Origin: CAYFKJ01 sp964528595
GTDB lineage: Bacteria; Pseudomonadota; Alphaproteobacteria; UBA2966
Assembly (NCBI GenBank): GCA_964528595.1
Contig: CAZGTM010000023.1
Coordinates: 1-57,958, forward strand
Direction of reading: 5' to 3'
Length of the DNA: 57,958 nt
Part shown: positions 7,410-14,836 of the stretch, one piece after another
Layout of the letters: every line of letters begins with the position of its first letter
Numbering within the stretch: position 1 is the stretch's first letter
Notes under the pieces: generated by a model
What the model was told of the DNA's origin: nothing
Databases searched by the model: none
Seen by the model: the letters and a program-made list of their open reading frames with translations, nothing else
Position numbers and translations under genes: made by a program

Positions 7410-8558
7410 GTGGAAGAAACAGCCGCCATACGCGATTCCGTTCGGGCCTTGTGCGCCGAGTATCCCGGCGAATACTGGCGGCAGAAGGACCGGGAGCGGG
7501 CCTACCCCACCGAATTCGTCGAGGCCTTGACCAAGGGCGGCTTCCTGGCCGTGCTGATCCCGGAGGAATTCGGCGGCAGCGGGCTGGGCATCGGCGCGGC
7601 TGCGGCAATCCTCGAGGAAATCCAGCACAGCGGCGCCAACGGGGCGGCCTGTCACGCCCAGATGTACATCATGGGCACCATCCTGCGGCATGGCAGCGAG
7701 GCGCAGAAATCGCAATGGCTGCCGCAGATCGCCAGCGGCGAGGCCCGGCTGCAAGCCTTCGGCGTCACCGAACCGACCAGCGGCACCGCTACCCTCAGCC
7801 TGAAAACCACGGCGGTGCAAGAAGGCGACAAGTTCGTCATCAACGGCCAGAAGGTTTTTACCTCGCGGGCCGAACATTCGGACCTGATTCTCTTGCTGGC
7901 CCGCACGACGCCCAAGGACGAAGTGGCGAAACGCACCCTCGGCCTGTCCGTTTTCCTGATCGATATGCGCGAAGCGCTGGGCAACGGCCTGACCATCCGG
8001 CCCATCCGGGCGATGATCAATCACGCCACCACGGAGATCTTTTTCGACGACCTCGAAATCCCCGCCGACAGCCTGATCGGCGAACTGGATCAGGGTTTCC
8101 GCTACATTCTCGACGGCATGAACGCCGAACGCACCCTGGTCGCCGCCGAATGCATCGGCGACGCCCGCTGGTTCATCGACAAGGCGACGGATTACGCCAA
8201 GGAACGCGTCGTGTTCGACCGGCCCATCGGACAGAACCAGGGCGTCCAGTTTCCCATCGCCAAGGCCTACGCCTCGACCGAAGCGGCCGACCTGATGGTG
8301 CAGAAGGCGATCCGCCTGTTCGATGCCGGCGAGCCCGCCGGCGAAGCGGCCAATCTGGCCAAGTTGCTGGCCTCGGAAGCGTCGTGGGAGGCGGCCAATG
8401 CCTGCCTGCAGACCCACGGCGGCTTCGGTTTCGCCGAGGAGTTCGACGTCGAGCGAAAATTCCGCGAGACCCGGCTCTACCAGATCGCACCGATCTCGAC
8501 CAATCTCATCCTGTCCTATGTCGCGGAACACGTCCTCGGCCTGCCGCGCTCGTTCTGA
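7410..8558 (+). CDS. Acyl-CoA dehydrogenase-like, noncanonical active site
   Basis: A 382-residue member of the acyl-CoA dehydrogenase family, with FGVTEPTSGTATLSLKT (residues ~117-133), FVINGQKVFTSRAEHSD and VVFDRPIGQNQGVQFPIA. At the place where typical enzymes have IYEGTSE, this protein reads QIAPISTN, so the C-terminal catalytic Glu is Pro; a base on another helix would be needed, as in isovaleryl-CoA dehydrogenase. GTG 7410 is preceded by GAGGAG. It follows the second CoA-transferase by 29 bases and precedes a hydrolase by 20, all on the + strand. A paralogue with the same replacement lies at 49699-50868. Confidence 0.88.
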   Translation: MEETAAIRDSVRALCAEYPGEYWRQKDRERAYPTEFVEALTKGGFLAVLIPEEFGGSGLGIGAAAAILEEIQHSGANGAACHAQMYIMGTILRHGSEAQKSQWLPQIASGEARLQAFGVTEPTSGTATLSLKTTAVQEGDKFVINGQKVFTSRAEHSDLILLLARTTPKDEVAKRTLGLSVFLIDMREALGNGLTIRPIRAMINHATTEIFFDDLEIPADSLIGELDQGFRYILDGMNAERTLVAAECIGDARWFIDKATDYAKERVVFDRPIGQNQGVQFPIAKAYASTEAADLMVQKAIRLFDAGEPAGEAANLAKLLASEASWEAANACLQTHGGFGFAEEFDVERKFRETRLYQIAPISTNLILSYVAEHVLGLPRSF

Positions 8559-8578
8559 CGGGAATTCGCAATGGGGGA

Positions 8579-9472
8579 ATGACGGTGGATATCAAAACGG
8601 ACGACGGCGCAACCCTTCATGTCGAGCAAACCGGCAGCGGCGTACCCGTCATCTTCGTCCATGAGTTCGCCGGCGACTGCCGAAGCTGGGAACCGCAGGT
8701 GCGTCATTTCGCCCGCACCAACCGCTGCATCACCTTCAACGCCCGCGGCTATCCGCCGTCCGATGTTCCTGATGATCCCGAGATGTATTCCCAGGACCGG
8801 GCGCGAGATGACATTCGCGACGTTCTCGTCGGCCTTGATATCGAAGCCGCCCATGTCATCGGCCTCTCGATGGGTGGATTCGCCGCGCTCCATTTCGGTC
8901 TGACCTATCCCGATCGCACGTTGTCGATGGTAGTGGCCGGTTGCGGCTACGGAGCAGGCGAAGACAGCCGCGAGCAGTTTCAGCGTGAAACCACGGAGGC
9001 TGCCGGGCGCATGGAAAGCGAAACCATGGACGTCTTCGGCGCCGCCTACGCCTTAGGCCCGACGCGGGTACAGTTCCAGAACAAAGATCCGCGCGGCTGG
9101 CGGGAGTTCGAGAGCCAACTGAGGGAGCACTCCAGCCTCGGGTCGGCTAACACCATGCGCGGCGTCCAGCGCCGCCGGCCGTCGCTCTATGATCTGGAAG
9201 AACGGATCCGGGCCATCGAAGTGCCGACTTTGATCCTGAACGGTGATGAGGACGATCCCTGCCTGGATGTCGGCTTGTTCCTGAAACGCGCCATCCGTTC
9301 CTCCGCCCTGGTGCTGCTGCCCCGCACCGGACACGCCTGTAACCTGGAGGAACCGGCGCTGTTCAACCGGTTCTGCGAAGATTTCATCCGTCAGGTTGAG
9401 GCCGGGCGCTGGGATATGAGGGATGCGCGATCCATCACCCGGGGCATCCTGTCGACAACTGACGAGCCCTGA
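8579..9472 (+). CDS. Alpha/beta hydrolase
   Basis: About 297 residues with the alpha/beta-hydrolase fold: oxyanion strand VIFVHEFAG (24-32), nucleophile elbow GLSMGG with Ser97, acid Asp223 in LNGDEDD and His252 in TGHACNLEEP. This is a complete triad, so it is probably an active esterase, thioesterase or C-C hydrolase. In this operon it could release an acid from an ester or from CoA. The ATG at 8579 has a G-rich stretch almost touching it; GTG 8585 would be better spaced from GGGGG 8573-8577 and would shorten the protein by two residues. It is the last gene of the 3.3-9.5 kb unit. Confidence 0.88.
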   Translation: MTVDIKTDDGATLHVEQTGSGVPVIFVHEFAGDCRSWEPQVRHFARTNRCITFNARGYPPSDVPDDPEMYSQDRARDDIRDVLVGLDIEAAHVIGLSMGGFAALHFGLTYPDRTLSMVVAGCGYGAGEDSREQFQRETTEAAGRMESETMDVFGAAYALGPTRVQFQNKDPRGWREFESQLREHSSLGSANTMRGVQRRRPSLYDLEERIRAIEVPTLILNGDEDDPCLDVGLFLKRAIRSSALVLLPRTGHACNLEEPALFNRFCEDFIRQVEAGRWDMRDARSITRGILSTTDEP

Positions 9473-9490
9473 TTTCCCGAGGAAGTCGCC

Positions 9491-10138
9491 ATGGCAAATC
9501 GATACCATCGCTTGACCGTCACCAGCGTGGCATTGGTATTTCTATGCTTGTTGTCGGCCGGTATTTTGGCGACAAAAGTCTCCGCCGACGCCGGCCACGA
9601 CGCCTATAACCGAGGTGATTTCGCCGAAGCCAGAAAGGTATGGCGGGAAGCAGCCATCAGCGACCCGCGGGCCGCGTTCAATCTCGCGGTCCTCATCGAG
9701 ACCGGCCAGGGCGGACCGGCGGACTACAAGGAAGCCTTCAAGTGGTACGAACGGGCGGTCAGGAAAGGCATCATGCAGGCCCGGCTTGAACTTGCCCGCA
9801 TCGTCATCGAAACCGGCGATATTAGTCTGTTCGCGACGGCCTCGATGTATATCGGGCGGGCGATAAAAACCAAGGAGGCACAGGCCATCTACACGGCCGG
9901 CAGGCTGAATGAAGTTCAGGGCGTCGAGTCGAAAAAACGCCAGATTGCGCGTTGGTACAATCCGCTAATCTTCGCTTGGGGCCTTTATAAGGCGGCGGCA
10001 TTCTACGGCGGCCATCCGCACGCCGAAGGCGCGGCTCGGCGGGTTAAGGAAATGCTCGGATCCAAATACGACGACCAGTTGAAGGACTCCGTTCTTCTTG
10101 TGCGTGAGAAAATCGACGGTAAGCGGTTGACGAAATAG
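9491..10138 (+). CDS. Sel1/TPR-like secreted or membrane-anchored protein
   Basis: The 215-residue protein starts with an uncleaved anchor or signal peptide (hydrophobic residues ~9-31, then SADAGHDAYNRGDF). Two to three Sel1-like helical repeats follow: YNRGDFAEARKVWREAA, AAFNLAVLIETGQGGPADYKEAFKWYERA and ARLELARIVIETGD. Sel1 repeats scaffold protein-protein contacts in the periplasm. A GAGGAAG site precedes ATG 9491. The stop at 10138 abuts the end of the convergent metallo-hydrolase gene. Specific role unknown. Confidence 0.75.
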   Translation: MANRYHRLTVTSVALVFLCLLSAGILATKVSADAGHDAYNRGDFAEARKVWREAAISDPRAAFNLAVLIETGQGGPADYKEAFKWYERAVRKGIMQARLELARIVIETGDISLFATASMYIGRAIKTKEAQAIYTAGRLNEVQGVESKKRQIARWYNPLIFAWGLYKAAAFYGGHPHAEGAARRVKEMLGSKYDDQLKDSVLLVREKIDGKRLTK

Positions 10139-11212
10139 TCAGTCGCTGCCGCCTTCGACCGAACAGCGCTGCGCCCGCCAGCGCAGCATGCCGCCGGCCA
10201 GGTTTGCGACGTCCTCGAAGCCGGCTTTGCGCAATATGACGGTGGCCTGGGCGGAGCGCCCGCCGGCCCGGCACACGGTGACGACGGGCGTGTCCTTGCT
10301 GATCTCGGAGGTGCGGCCGGCCATCTCGCCCAACGGCACCAGCTTGGCGCCCGGTATGCGGCCCAGTGGACCGTCGAATTCGCCGGGTTCACGCACGTCA
10401 ATGATCTGAATGCCGCTCCGGTTATCCTCAAGCCAGTGGGGCTGGATTTCCCAGATGCCGGCAAAGGTGTAGGTAAGGGGCGCCCAACTGGGTTCGGTCA
10501 GGGGCGCCAGATCGGCTTCGGGCTTGCCGCAGACCATGTTGGCGGGCACGGCGATGTCGATTTTTTTCGGATGGTCGAGGCCCAAATTCGCCATGTATCC
10601 CGCGAAGTCGCTTTCACTGAGATCACCGCCGAGCCGCGGGTTAAAGGCCTTTTCCTCGGCCACGCTGGTCACTAACAGCCCGCGGTAGTCATGTCCCGGA
10701 TAGAGCAGGCAGTCGTCGGGCAGGCTGAAAATCTGGAGATGGACGGAGCGGTAAAGCTCGGCGGCGTCGCCCTGCTGGAAATCCGTCCGGCCGCAGCCCC
10801 GGATCAATAGGCTGTCGCCGGTGAAGGCCTTGCTTTCATCGTCGAGGACGTAGGTCAGGCAGCCGCCGGTATGGCCAGGGGTCGCCCGAACCTCCAGATA
10901 GCGGTCGCCGAACGGCACCCGGTCGCCATGGCGGAGATAGCGGTCGGCGCCGTCCGCCCCGCTGGTTTCGGCCAGGGCGATTTCGCTGCCCAAGCGTTGT
11001 TTCTGGGCCCAGGCCCCCGTCACGTGATCGGCATGAACATGGGTTTCCAGCGTACAGCAAACGCTTAAGTCGAGTTCCTCGACCAGCGCCGCATCGCGCA
11101 AAACCTGCTCGTAGACGGGGTCGATCAGGACCGCTTCCCGCTTTTCCCAATCCGCAATCAGGTAGGTGTAAGTTGCCGATTCCGGATCGAACAACTGACG
11201 GAAGATGATCAT
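10139..11212 (-). CDS. Persulfide dioxygenase-like MBL hydrolase fused to rhodanese
   Basis: The 357-residue protein joins two sulfur-handling modules. Residues 1-230 are a metallo-beta-lactamase-fold ETHE1-type domain with HVHADH (His58, His60, Asp62, His63), TPGHTGG (His114), TGDSLLIRGCGRTDFQQGD (Asp133) and YPGHDYRG (His174). Residues 255-357 are a rhodanese domain with catalytic Cys314 in CRAGGRS. Such fusions oxidise glutathione persulfide and shuttle sulfane sulfur between sulfite, thiosulfate and glutathione, detoxifying sulfide. The start at 11212 (MIIFRQLFDP) matches the family N-terminus; a further-upstream start is possible but adds only a nonconserved tail. It is monocistronic and convergent with the Sel1-like gene. 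Confidence 0.9.
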   Translation of the reverse strand: MIIFRQLFDPESATYTYLIADWEKREAVLIDPVYEQVLRDAALVEELDLSVCCTLETHVHADHVTGAWAQKQRLGSEIALAETSGADGADRYLRHGDRVPFGDRYLEVRATPGHTGGCLTYVLDDESKAFTGDSLLIRGCGRTDFQQGDAAELYRSVHLQIFSLPDDCLLYPGHDYRGLLVTSVAEEKAFNPRLGGDLSESDFAGYMANLGLDHPKKIDIAVPANMVCGKPEADLAPLTEPSWAPLTYTFAGIWEIQPHWLEDNRSGIQIIDVREPGEFDGPLGRIPGAKLVPLGEMAGRTSEISKDTPVVTVCRAGGRSAQATVILRKAGFEDVANLAGGMLRWRAQRCSVEGGSD

Positions 11213-11294
11213 TTTCGCAGCCCTTGAAATTTTCGGTCGGTCCGGAGCCAATTTACTTTGCTATCCGCCACCTGTCAGCCGGCACGTGGTGGCG

Positions 11295-12110
11295 TCAGCG
11301 GCCTTTGTATTCCGGCTGCCTTTTTTCAACGAAGGCCGAGACGGCCTCAACGTGATCTTCGGTGTTGTGGCAGACGCCCTGCCAGACGGCGCATAGATCG
11401 AGGAAATCCGGCAACTCCATGCGCTGCGCCTTTTTCATCAGGCGCTTGGCATAGCGCAGCGCCTGAGGCGGCTTGGCGGCAATGGATTGCGCCATCTCCA
11501 GGGTCCGGTCTATCAGGGCGTCGGGTTCGGTGACCTCCAGCAGCAGGCCGATTTCCTGGGCCTCGGCGGCATCGACCAACCTGCCCGTAAAGGCCATTTC
11601 CGCCGCCCGCTGGTAGCCGATCAGGCGTTGGATGAACCAGGCGCCCCCGTCGCCCGGGATGATGCCGAGGTTGACGAAGGTCTCGCCAAACAGGGCGCTG
11701 GTTGAACCGATCCTCAGATCGCACATGCAGGCCAGATCGCACCCGGCGCCGATGGCCGGCCCGTTGACGGCGGCGATAATCGGCACGTCGGCATTGTGCA
11801 TGGCCAGGGGAATGGCCTGGATGCCGTCGCGGTAACGCGCCTCCACCTCGCCGACGTTGCCGGCGAAACTGCCCGACCTGTCCTGCATGTCTTTGATGTT
11901 GCCGCCCGCCGAAAACGCCTTGCCGTCACCGGTCAGGACGAGAACGGAGACGTCGGTGTTGGCGTTGACCCAATCGAGCGTATTGATGATGTCATCGAGC
12001 AGTCCGGTGCCGGTCAGGGCATTGCGCACATCGTTGCGTTCAAGGGTCAGGACGGCGACACCGCCGTCGAAGGTAAGCGACGATTCCTTGGTTTCAATAA
12101 TCTCGGTCAT
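11295..12110 (-). CDS. Enoyl-CoA hydratase/isomerase family (crotonase)
   Basis: 271 residues of crotonase fold. The oxyanion-hole segments are FSAGGNIKDM and AVNGPAIGAGCDLACMCDLRIG. Compared with canonical hydratases (GCELAMMCD and GQPEI), the first catalytic Glu is Asp and the second position is Phe (GETFVNLG). The protein may therefore catalyse isomerisation, decarboxylation or another crotonase reaction and not simple hydration. The start is set at 12110 (MTEIIETKES). It lies 13 bases downstream of ytoQ on the same strand and could be co-transcribed with it. Confidence 0.85.
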   Translation of the reverse strand: MTEIIETKESSLTFDGGVAVLTLERNDVRNALTGTGLLDDIINTLDWVNANTDVSVLVLTGDGKAFSAGGNIKDMQDRSGSFAGNVGEVEARYRDGIQAIPLAMHNADVPIIAAVNGPAIGAGCDLACMCDLRIGSTSALFGETFVNLGIIPGDGGAWFIQRLIGYQRAAEMAFTGRLVDAAEAQEIGLLLEVTEPDALIDRTLEMAQSIAAKPPQALRYAKRLMKKAQRMELPDFLDLCAVWQGVCHNTEDHVEAVSAFVEKRQPEYKGR

Positions 12111-12123
12111 AACCTGTCCGTTC

Positions 12124-12612
12124 CTACAAAGTGCCGTTGATGGCATAGGCCAGCAGGCGCACCACCTGGTTCGGCGTTTCGGCCACCGCCAGGGCGGCGC
12201 CGTCGACCTCCTTGAGAGGATGCGTCAGGCCGGGGTCGTGCAACGTGATGTACGGCGTGTTGAGCGCGGCCGCGTAACCTGCATCGAACGCCGCGTTCCA
12301 CTGCTTGTATTTATCGCCGAAACGGACGACGACGACATCCGCCCGTTCGATCAGGGTACGGGTGCGGATGGCGTTGACCTTGGCGCCCTTGTGATCCTTC
12401 CAGAAGCCTTCGGCCTCGTCGCCCAGGATGTTGACGCCGCAAGCGTCACTGTCCTCGTGCACGGTGACGGGACCGGTGAGGGTGACGGGCAGGCCGGCTT
12501 CGGCGACACCGTCGCGGATCTGCTCGCGCCAATCGCTGTGAATCTCACCGGACAGGTACACGACCCATTCGTCCTGTAGATCGTCGAATTGCTGGCTGGG
12601 GGCGGAACTCAT
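12124..12612 (-). CDS. YtoQ family protein
   Basis: A 162-residue protein recognisable as YtoQ family from WVVYLSGEIHSDWREQI near the N-terminus, the central FGDKYKQWNAAFDAGYA and the C-terminal HPLKEVDGAALAVAETPNQVVRLLAYA. The fold resembles nucleoside 2-deoxyribosyltransferase-like/Toll-like Rossmann proteins (FGDKYKQWNAAFDAG is the glycosidase-like segment), but no activity is established. AGGAGA precedes the ATG at 12612. The function of the family is uncharacterised. Confidence 0.85.
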   Translation of the reverse strand: MSSAPSQQFDDLQDEWVVYLSGEIHSDWREQIRDGVAEAGLPVTLTGPVTVHEDSDACGVNILGDEAEGFWKDHKGAKVNAIRTRTLIERADVVVVRFGDKYKQWNAAFDAGYAAALNTPYITLHDPGLTHPLKEVDGAALAVAETPNQVVRLLAYAINGTL

Positions 12613-12668
12613 TGGGCTTCTCCTGCTTGATGTTGGACAAAGCAGAATATAGCCCTTCGAAGTGAGCG

Positions 12669-13658
12669 TCAGCCCCCAGCGCGCAGGCGCTCGTAGATGC
12701 GCACGAACGGCAATGCGTACATGCGCCCGACGCCGTGGTAGTCGGGCTCCGTACCGTCGCCCAGCCCGTAGACGATGTCTTCCTCGCCGTCGGGTACGTA
12801 AAGGGTGCCGAACAGGCGATCCCATACGGCAAAGGCGCGCCCCATGTTCTTGTGGAAGTGTTTTTCCTCGACGCTGTGGTGGATCTGGTGTTGCGCCGGG
12901 CTGACCAGCCAGTGCTCGACCGCCGGCCCATACGAGACCCAGACGTGGCTGTGCCTGAGGTTGCTGACGGCATGGTAAAGCGCGGTGCCGGCGCTCATGC
13001 CGAGGATGGTATAGCCACCGATCGCGCCGCCGGTGACGGCCTGAGACAGGCCCAGCACAATGCCGGTACAAATGCCGGGCGGGACCGACATCAGCAATAG
13101 ATCGACGGGGTGCAGGCGGAAACTGGTGATCGGCGTCAGCACCTGGGCGGAATGATGGATCTTGTGAAACTCCCACAACCAGGAATTCGTGTGCTGGACC
13201 CAGTGTCCGACGTAATGGCCGAAATCATAAGCGATGAAAATGAGCACGCTCATAACCGCGATCGCAGCCCATCCGGGTTCTCCAGCCGCCACGGCGCCTT
13301 CCACGGGCGCACCCGACCAAATACCCACAACCTGGGCCGTCAGTGCCGAGGCGGCAAAAAACGGGGCGAACACGATGGGGAATAGTGCGCCGTTGACGAA
13401 ATAATAGCGGTAATCGGCCCGGGCGGAAGAATGCCACCAGACCTGCGCCGTGAAATATTTGCCGACAAATCCGGCGATGCTGGGCCGTTCGCCTACTGCT
13501 CTTCGGCGCACAACGAACACCAGGCCGGCAATGACCAAGGCGCAGGCCAGAAACGGCCAGTGCAGCAGGGTGCCCTGATCGAGCGGCGCCCGCAGCGTCG
13601 CCAGAATGGCCTCGATCAATCTATCCGCCCAACCGGGCAGATTGTTGAACAATTCCAT
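12669..13658 (-). CDS. Sterol desaturase / fatty acid hydroxylase family protein
   Basis: A 329-residue integral membrane di-iron oxygenase-like protein. The histidine clusters are HYVGH followed by WVQH, EFHKIHHS and HQIHHSVEEKHFHKN, matching the HxxxH / HxxHH / HxxHH pattern of ERG3- and CrtZ-like hydroxylases. Hydrophobic segments lie at residues ~33-50, ~87-110, ~130-148 and ~190-220. It likely hydroxylates or desaturates a lipid in the inner membrane. GGAGG lies six bases before ATG 13658. YtoQ is next downstream, 56 bases away, with no evident functional link. Confidence 0.9.
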   Translation of the reverse strand: MELFNNLPGWADRLIEAILATLRAPLDQGTLLHWPFLACALVIAGLVFVVRRRAVGERPSIAGFVGKYFTAQVWWHSSARADYRYYFVNGALFPIVFAPFFAASALTAQVVGIWSGAPVEGAVAAGEPGWAAIAVMSVLIFIAYDFGHYVGHWVQHTNSWLWEFHKIHHSAQVLTPITSFRLHPVDLLLMSVPPGICTGIVLGLSQAVTGGAIGGYTILGMSAGTALYHAVSNLRHSHVWVSYGPAVEHWLVSPAQHQIHHSVEEKHFHKNMGRAFAVWDRLFGTLYVPDGEEDIVYGLGDGTEPDYHGVGRMYALPFVRIYERLRAGG

Positions 13659-13708
13659 TTCGTGCCTCCAGGGCCCCGCTCCGCCGGGGAATCAGAATAT
13701 CCGCGGAG

Positions 13709-14302
13709 TTAGTGGCCGTAGACCTCGGCCGGAACCAACGACATGCTGCCTTCCTCGTCATCCGGCTGGAGCCAAAACAGTTGCAGGGTCGACGTGTTCT
13801 TGCGCTCGAAGTATAGCACCTCGAGGGGGTACCAGCCGGCGCTGCCGATCTCGACCTCGACGGGGTCGGAATACCGGTCGGCGTGAACGTCCGGATCCTC
13901 GAGGATCATCTTACCGCCGATCGTCAGGCGCACGCCGTCATTGGAGTGGGTGGCAAAGGTATAGGTTCCGGCGGCTTCGAATTTAATAAACCCCTTGATA
14001 TGAGCGCCGACGCCGTCTTCCCCGTTGCTGGTCAAGACGGCATCGAGGCCGGTGCGGTAATTTAACGAATGAAGCGGTTTACCCGGCTTGCCGTCCCGGT
14101 ATTTGGCCCAATCCGGGATCTCATCGACGTTGCGGAACATATGCCGGTAGTAAACCACGGAAAGGCCAGGTTTCAGGCTGCCGTCCGCCGGCTGTGGTGA
14201 AGCGGCTTCAATGCCGCTGACGGCGGCAGAAGCCCCCGAAATGGTTAGGCCGGCGACCAACACGGCCGGCGCCAAGGGCTTCAGGTATCGAAGAAACGGC
14301 AT
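13709..14302 (-). CDS. Secreted PA14-like domain protein
   Basis: 197 residues with a signal peptide (hydrophobic 8-26, cleavage near GASA-AVSG). A PA14-like beta-barrel module covers ~45-190, best seen in YTFATHSNDGVRLTIGGKMI, the central PVEVEIGSAGWYPLEVLYFE and the C-terminal TLQLFWLQP. PA14 modules bind carbohydrates or act as pro-domain inserts. The protein has no enzymatic partner domain here. The start has GGAG at good spacing. Probably a cell-surface or periplasmic binding protein; the ligand is unknown. Confidence 0.78.
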   Translation of the reverse strand: MPFLRYLKPLAPAVLVAGLTISGASAAVSGIEAASPQPADGSLKPGLSVVYYRHMFRNVDEIPDWAKYRDGKPGKPLHSLNYRTGLDAVLTSNGEDGVGAHIKGFIKFEAAGTYTFATHSNDGVRLTIGGKMILEDPDVHADRYSDPVEVEIGSAGWYPLEVLYFERKNTSTLQLFWLQPDDEEGSMSLVPAEVYGH

Positions 14303-14491
14303 TTTTCACTCCACACGAAATTTTGATCCGGCGAATGATAGCGTCATCACGGAAAGAGGCAAAGTTCGTCTCGATCAGATGAATTGCGCGTGATCGGACG
14401 CCGACCTACCATCTTCCCTGTTCGATCATCCCCGGCTGGATCTATTTCAGAGCGTAATCGAGGGCGGACGTATTTTGAGGAGCGCAATAGC
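14303..14491. other. Divergent intergenic region, no gene seen
   Basis: These 189 bases separate the PA14-like gene (-) from the EthD gene (+). Promoters for both must lie here or nearby, but I could not identify convincing -35/-10 elements. No RNA gene fold was recognised. Confidence 0.4.
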
Positions 14492-14806
14492 ATGATATCG
14501 ATGACCGTGATGTACCCTAACGAAGAAGGTGGCCATTTCGATTTTGACTACTACCTGAATACCCACATGCCGATGGTGAGCGGTCTCTGGACGCCGATGG
14601 GAATGAAGGGCACGCAAGTCAACAAGGGTATCGGCGGCGGCGCTGAGGGAACGGAAGCACCGTTCGTCGTCATTGCACAAGTCGTGTTCGATAGTTTGGA
14701 AGACCTGCAGGCGGCCCAAGCCGCGCACGGCGGCGAAATATTCCATGACTTGGCGAATTTTACCGATCTCACTCCCAGAGTGCAGATCAGCGAAGTCGTC
14801 GGCTAA
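14492..14806 (+). CDS. EthD family protein
   Basis: A 104-residue dimeric alpha+beta-barrel protein of the EthD family. It opens with MISMTVMYPNEEGGHFDFDYYLNTHMPMV, where the YLNTHMPMV helix is diagnostic, and has the VVIAQVVFDSLEDLQAAQ strand-helix. EthD was named from an ethyl tert-butyl ether degradation operon but is widespread and of unknown catalytic role. GAGGAG at 14477-14482 favours ATG 14492 over upstream starts. Glutamate dehydrogenase follows 30 bases downstream on the same strand. Confidence 0.88.
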   Translation: MISMTVMYPNEEGGHFDFDYYLNTHMPMVSGLWTPMGMKGTQVNKGIGGGAEGTEAPFVVIAQVVFDSLEDLQAAQAAHGGEIFHDLANFTDLTPRVQISEVVG

Positions 14807-14836
14807 GTTTTATCGCCGTATTCGGGGGGATTTGAA

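Noticed and set aside
7451..8578. N-terminal extension of the alpha/beta hydrolase frame
   Set aside because: The upstream part is an Arg/Gly/Pro-rich out-of-frame reading of the acyl-CoA dehydrogenase; the hydrolase fold starts at 8579.
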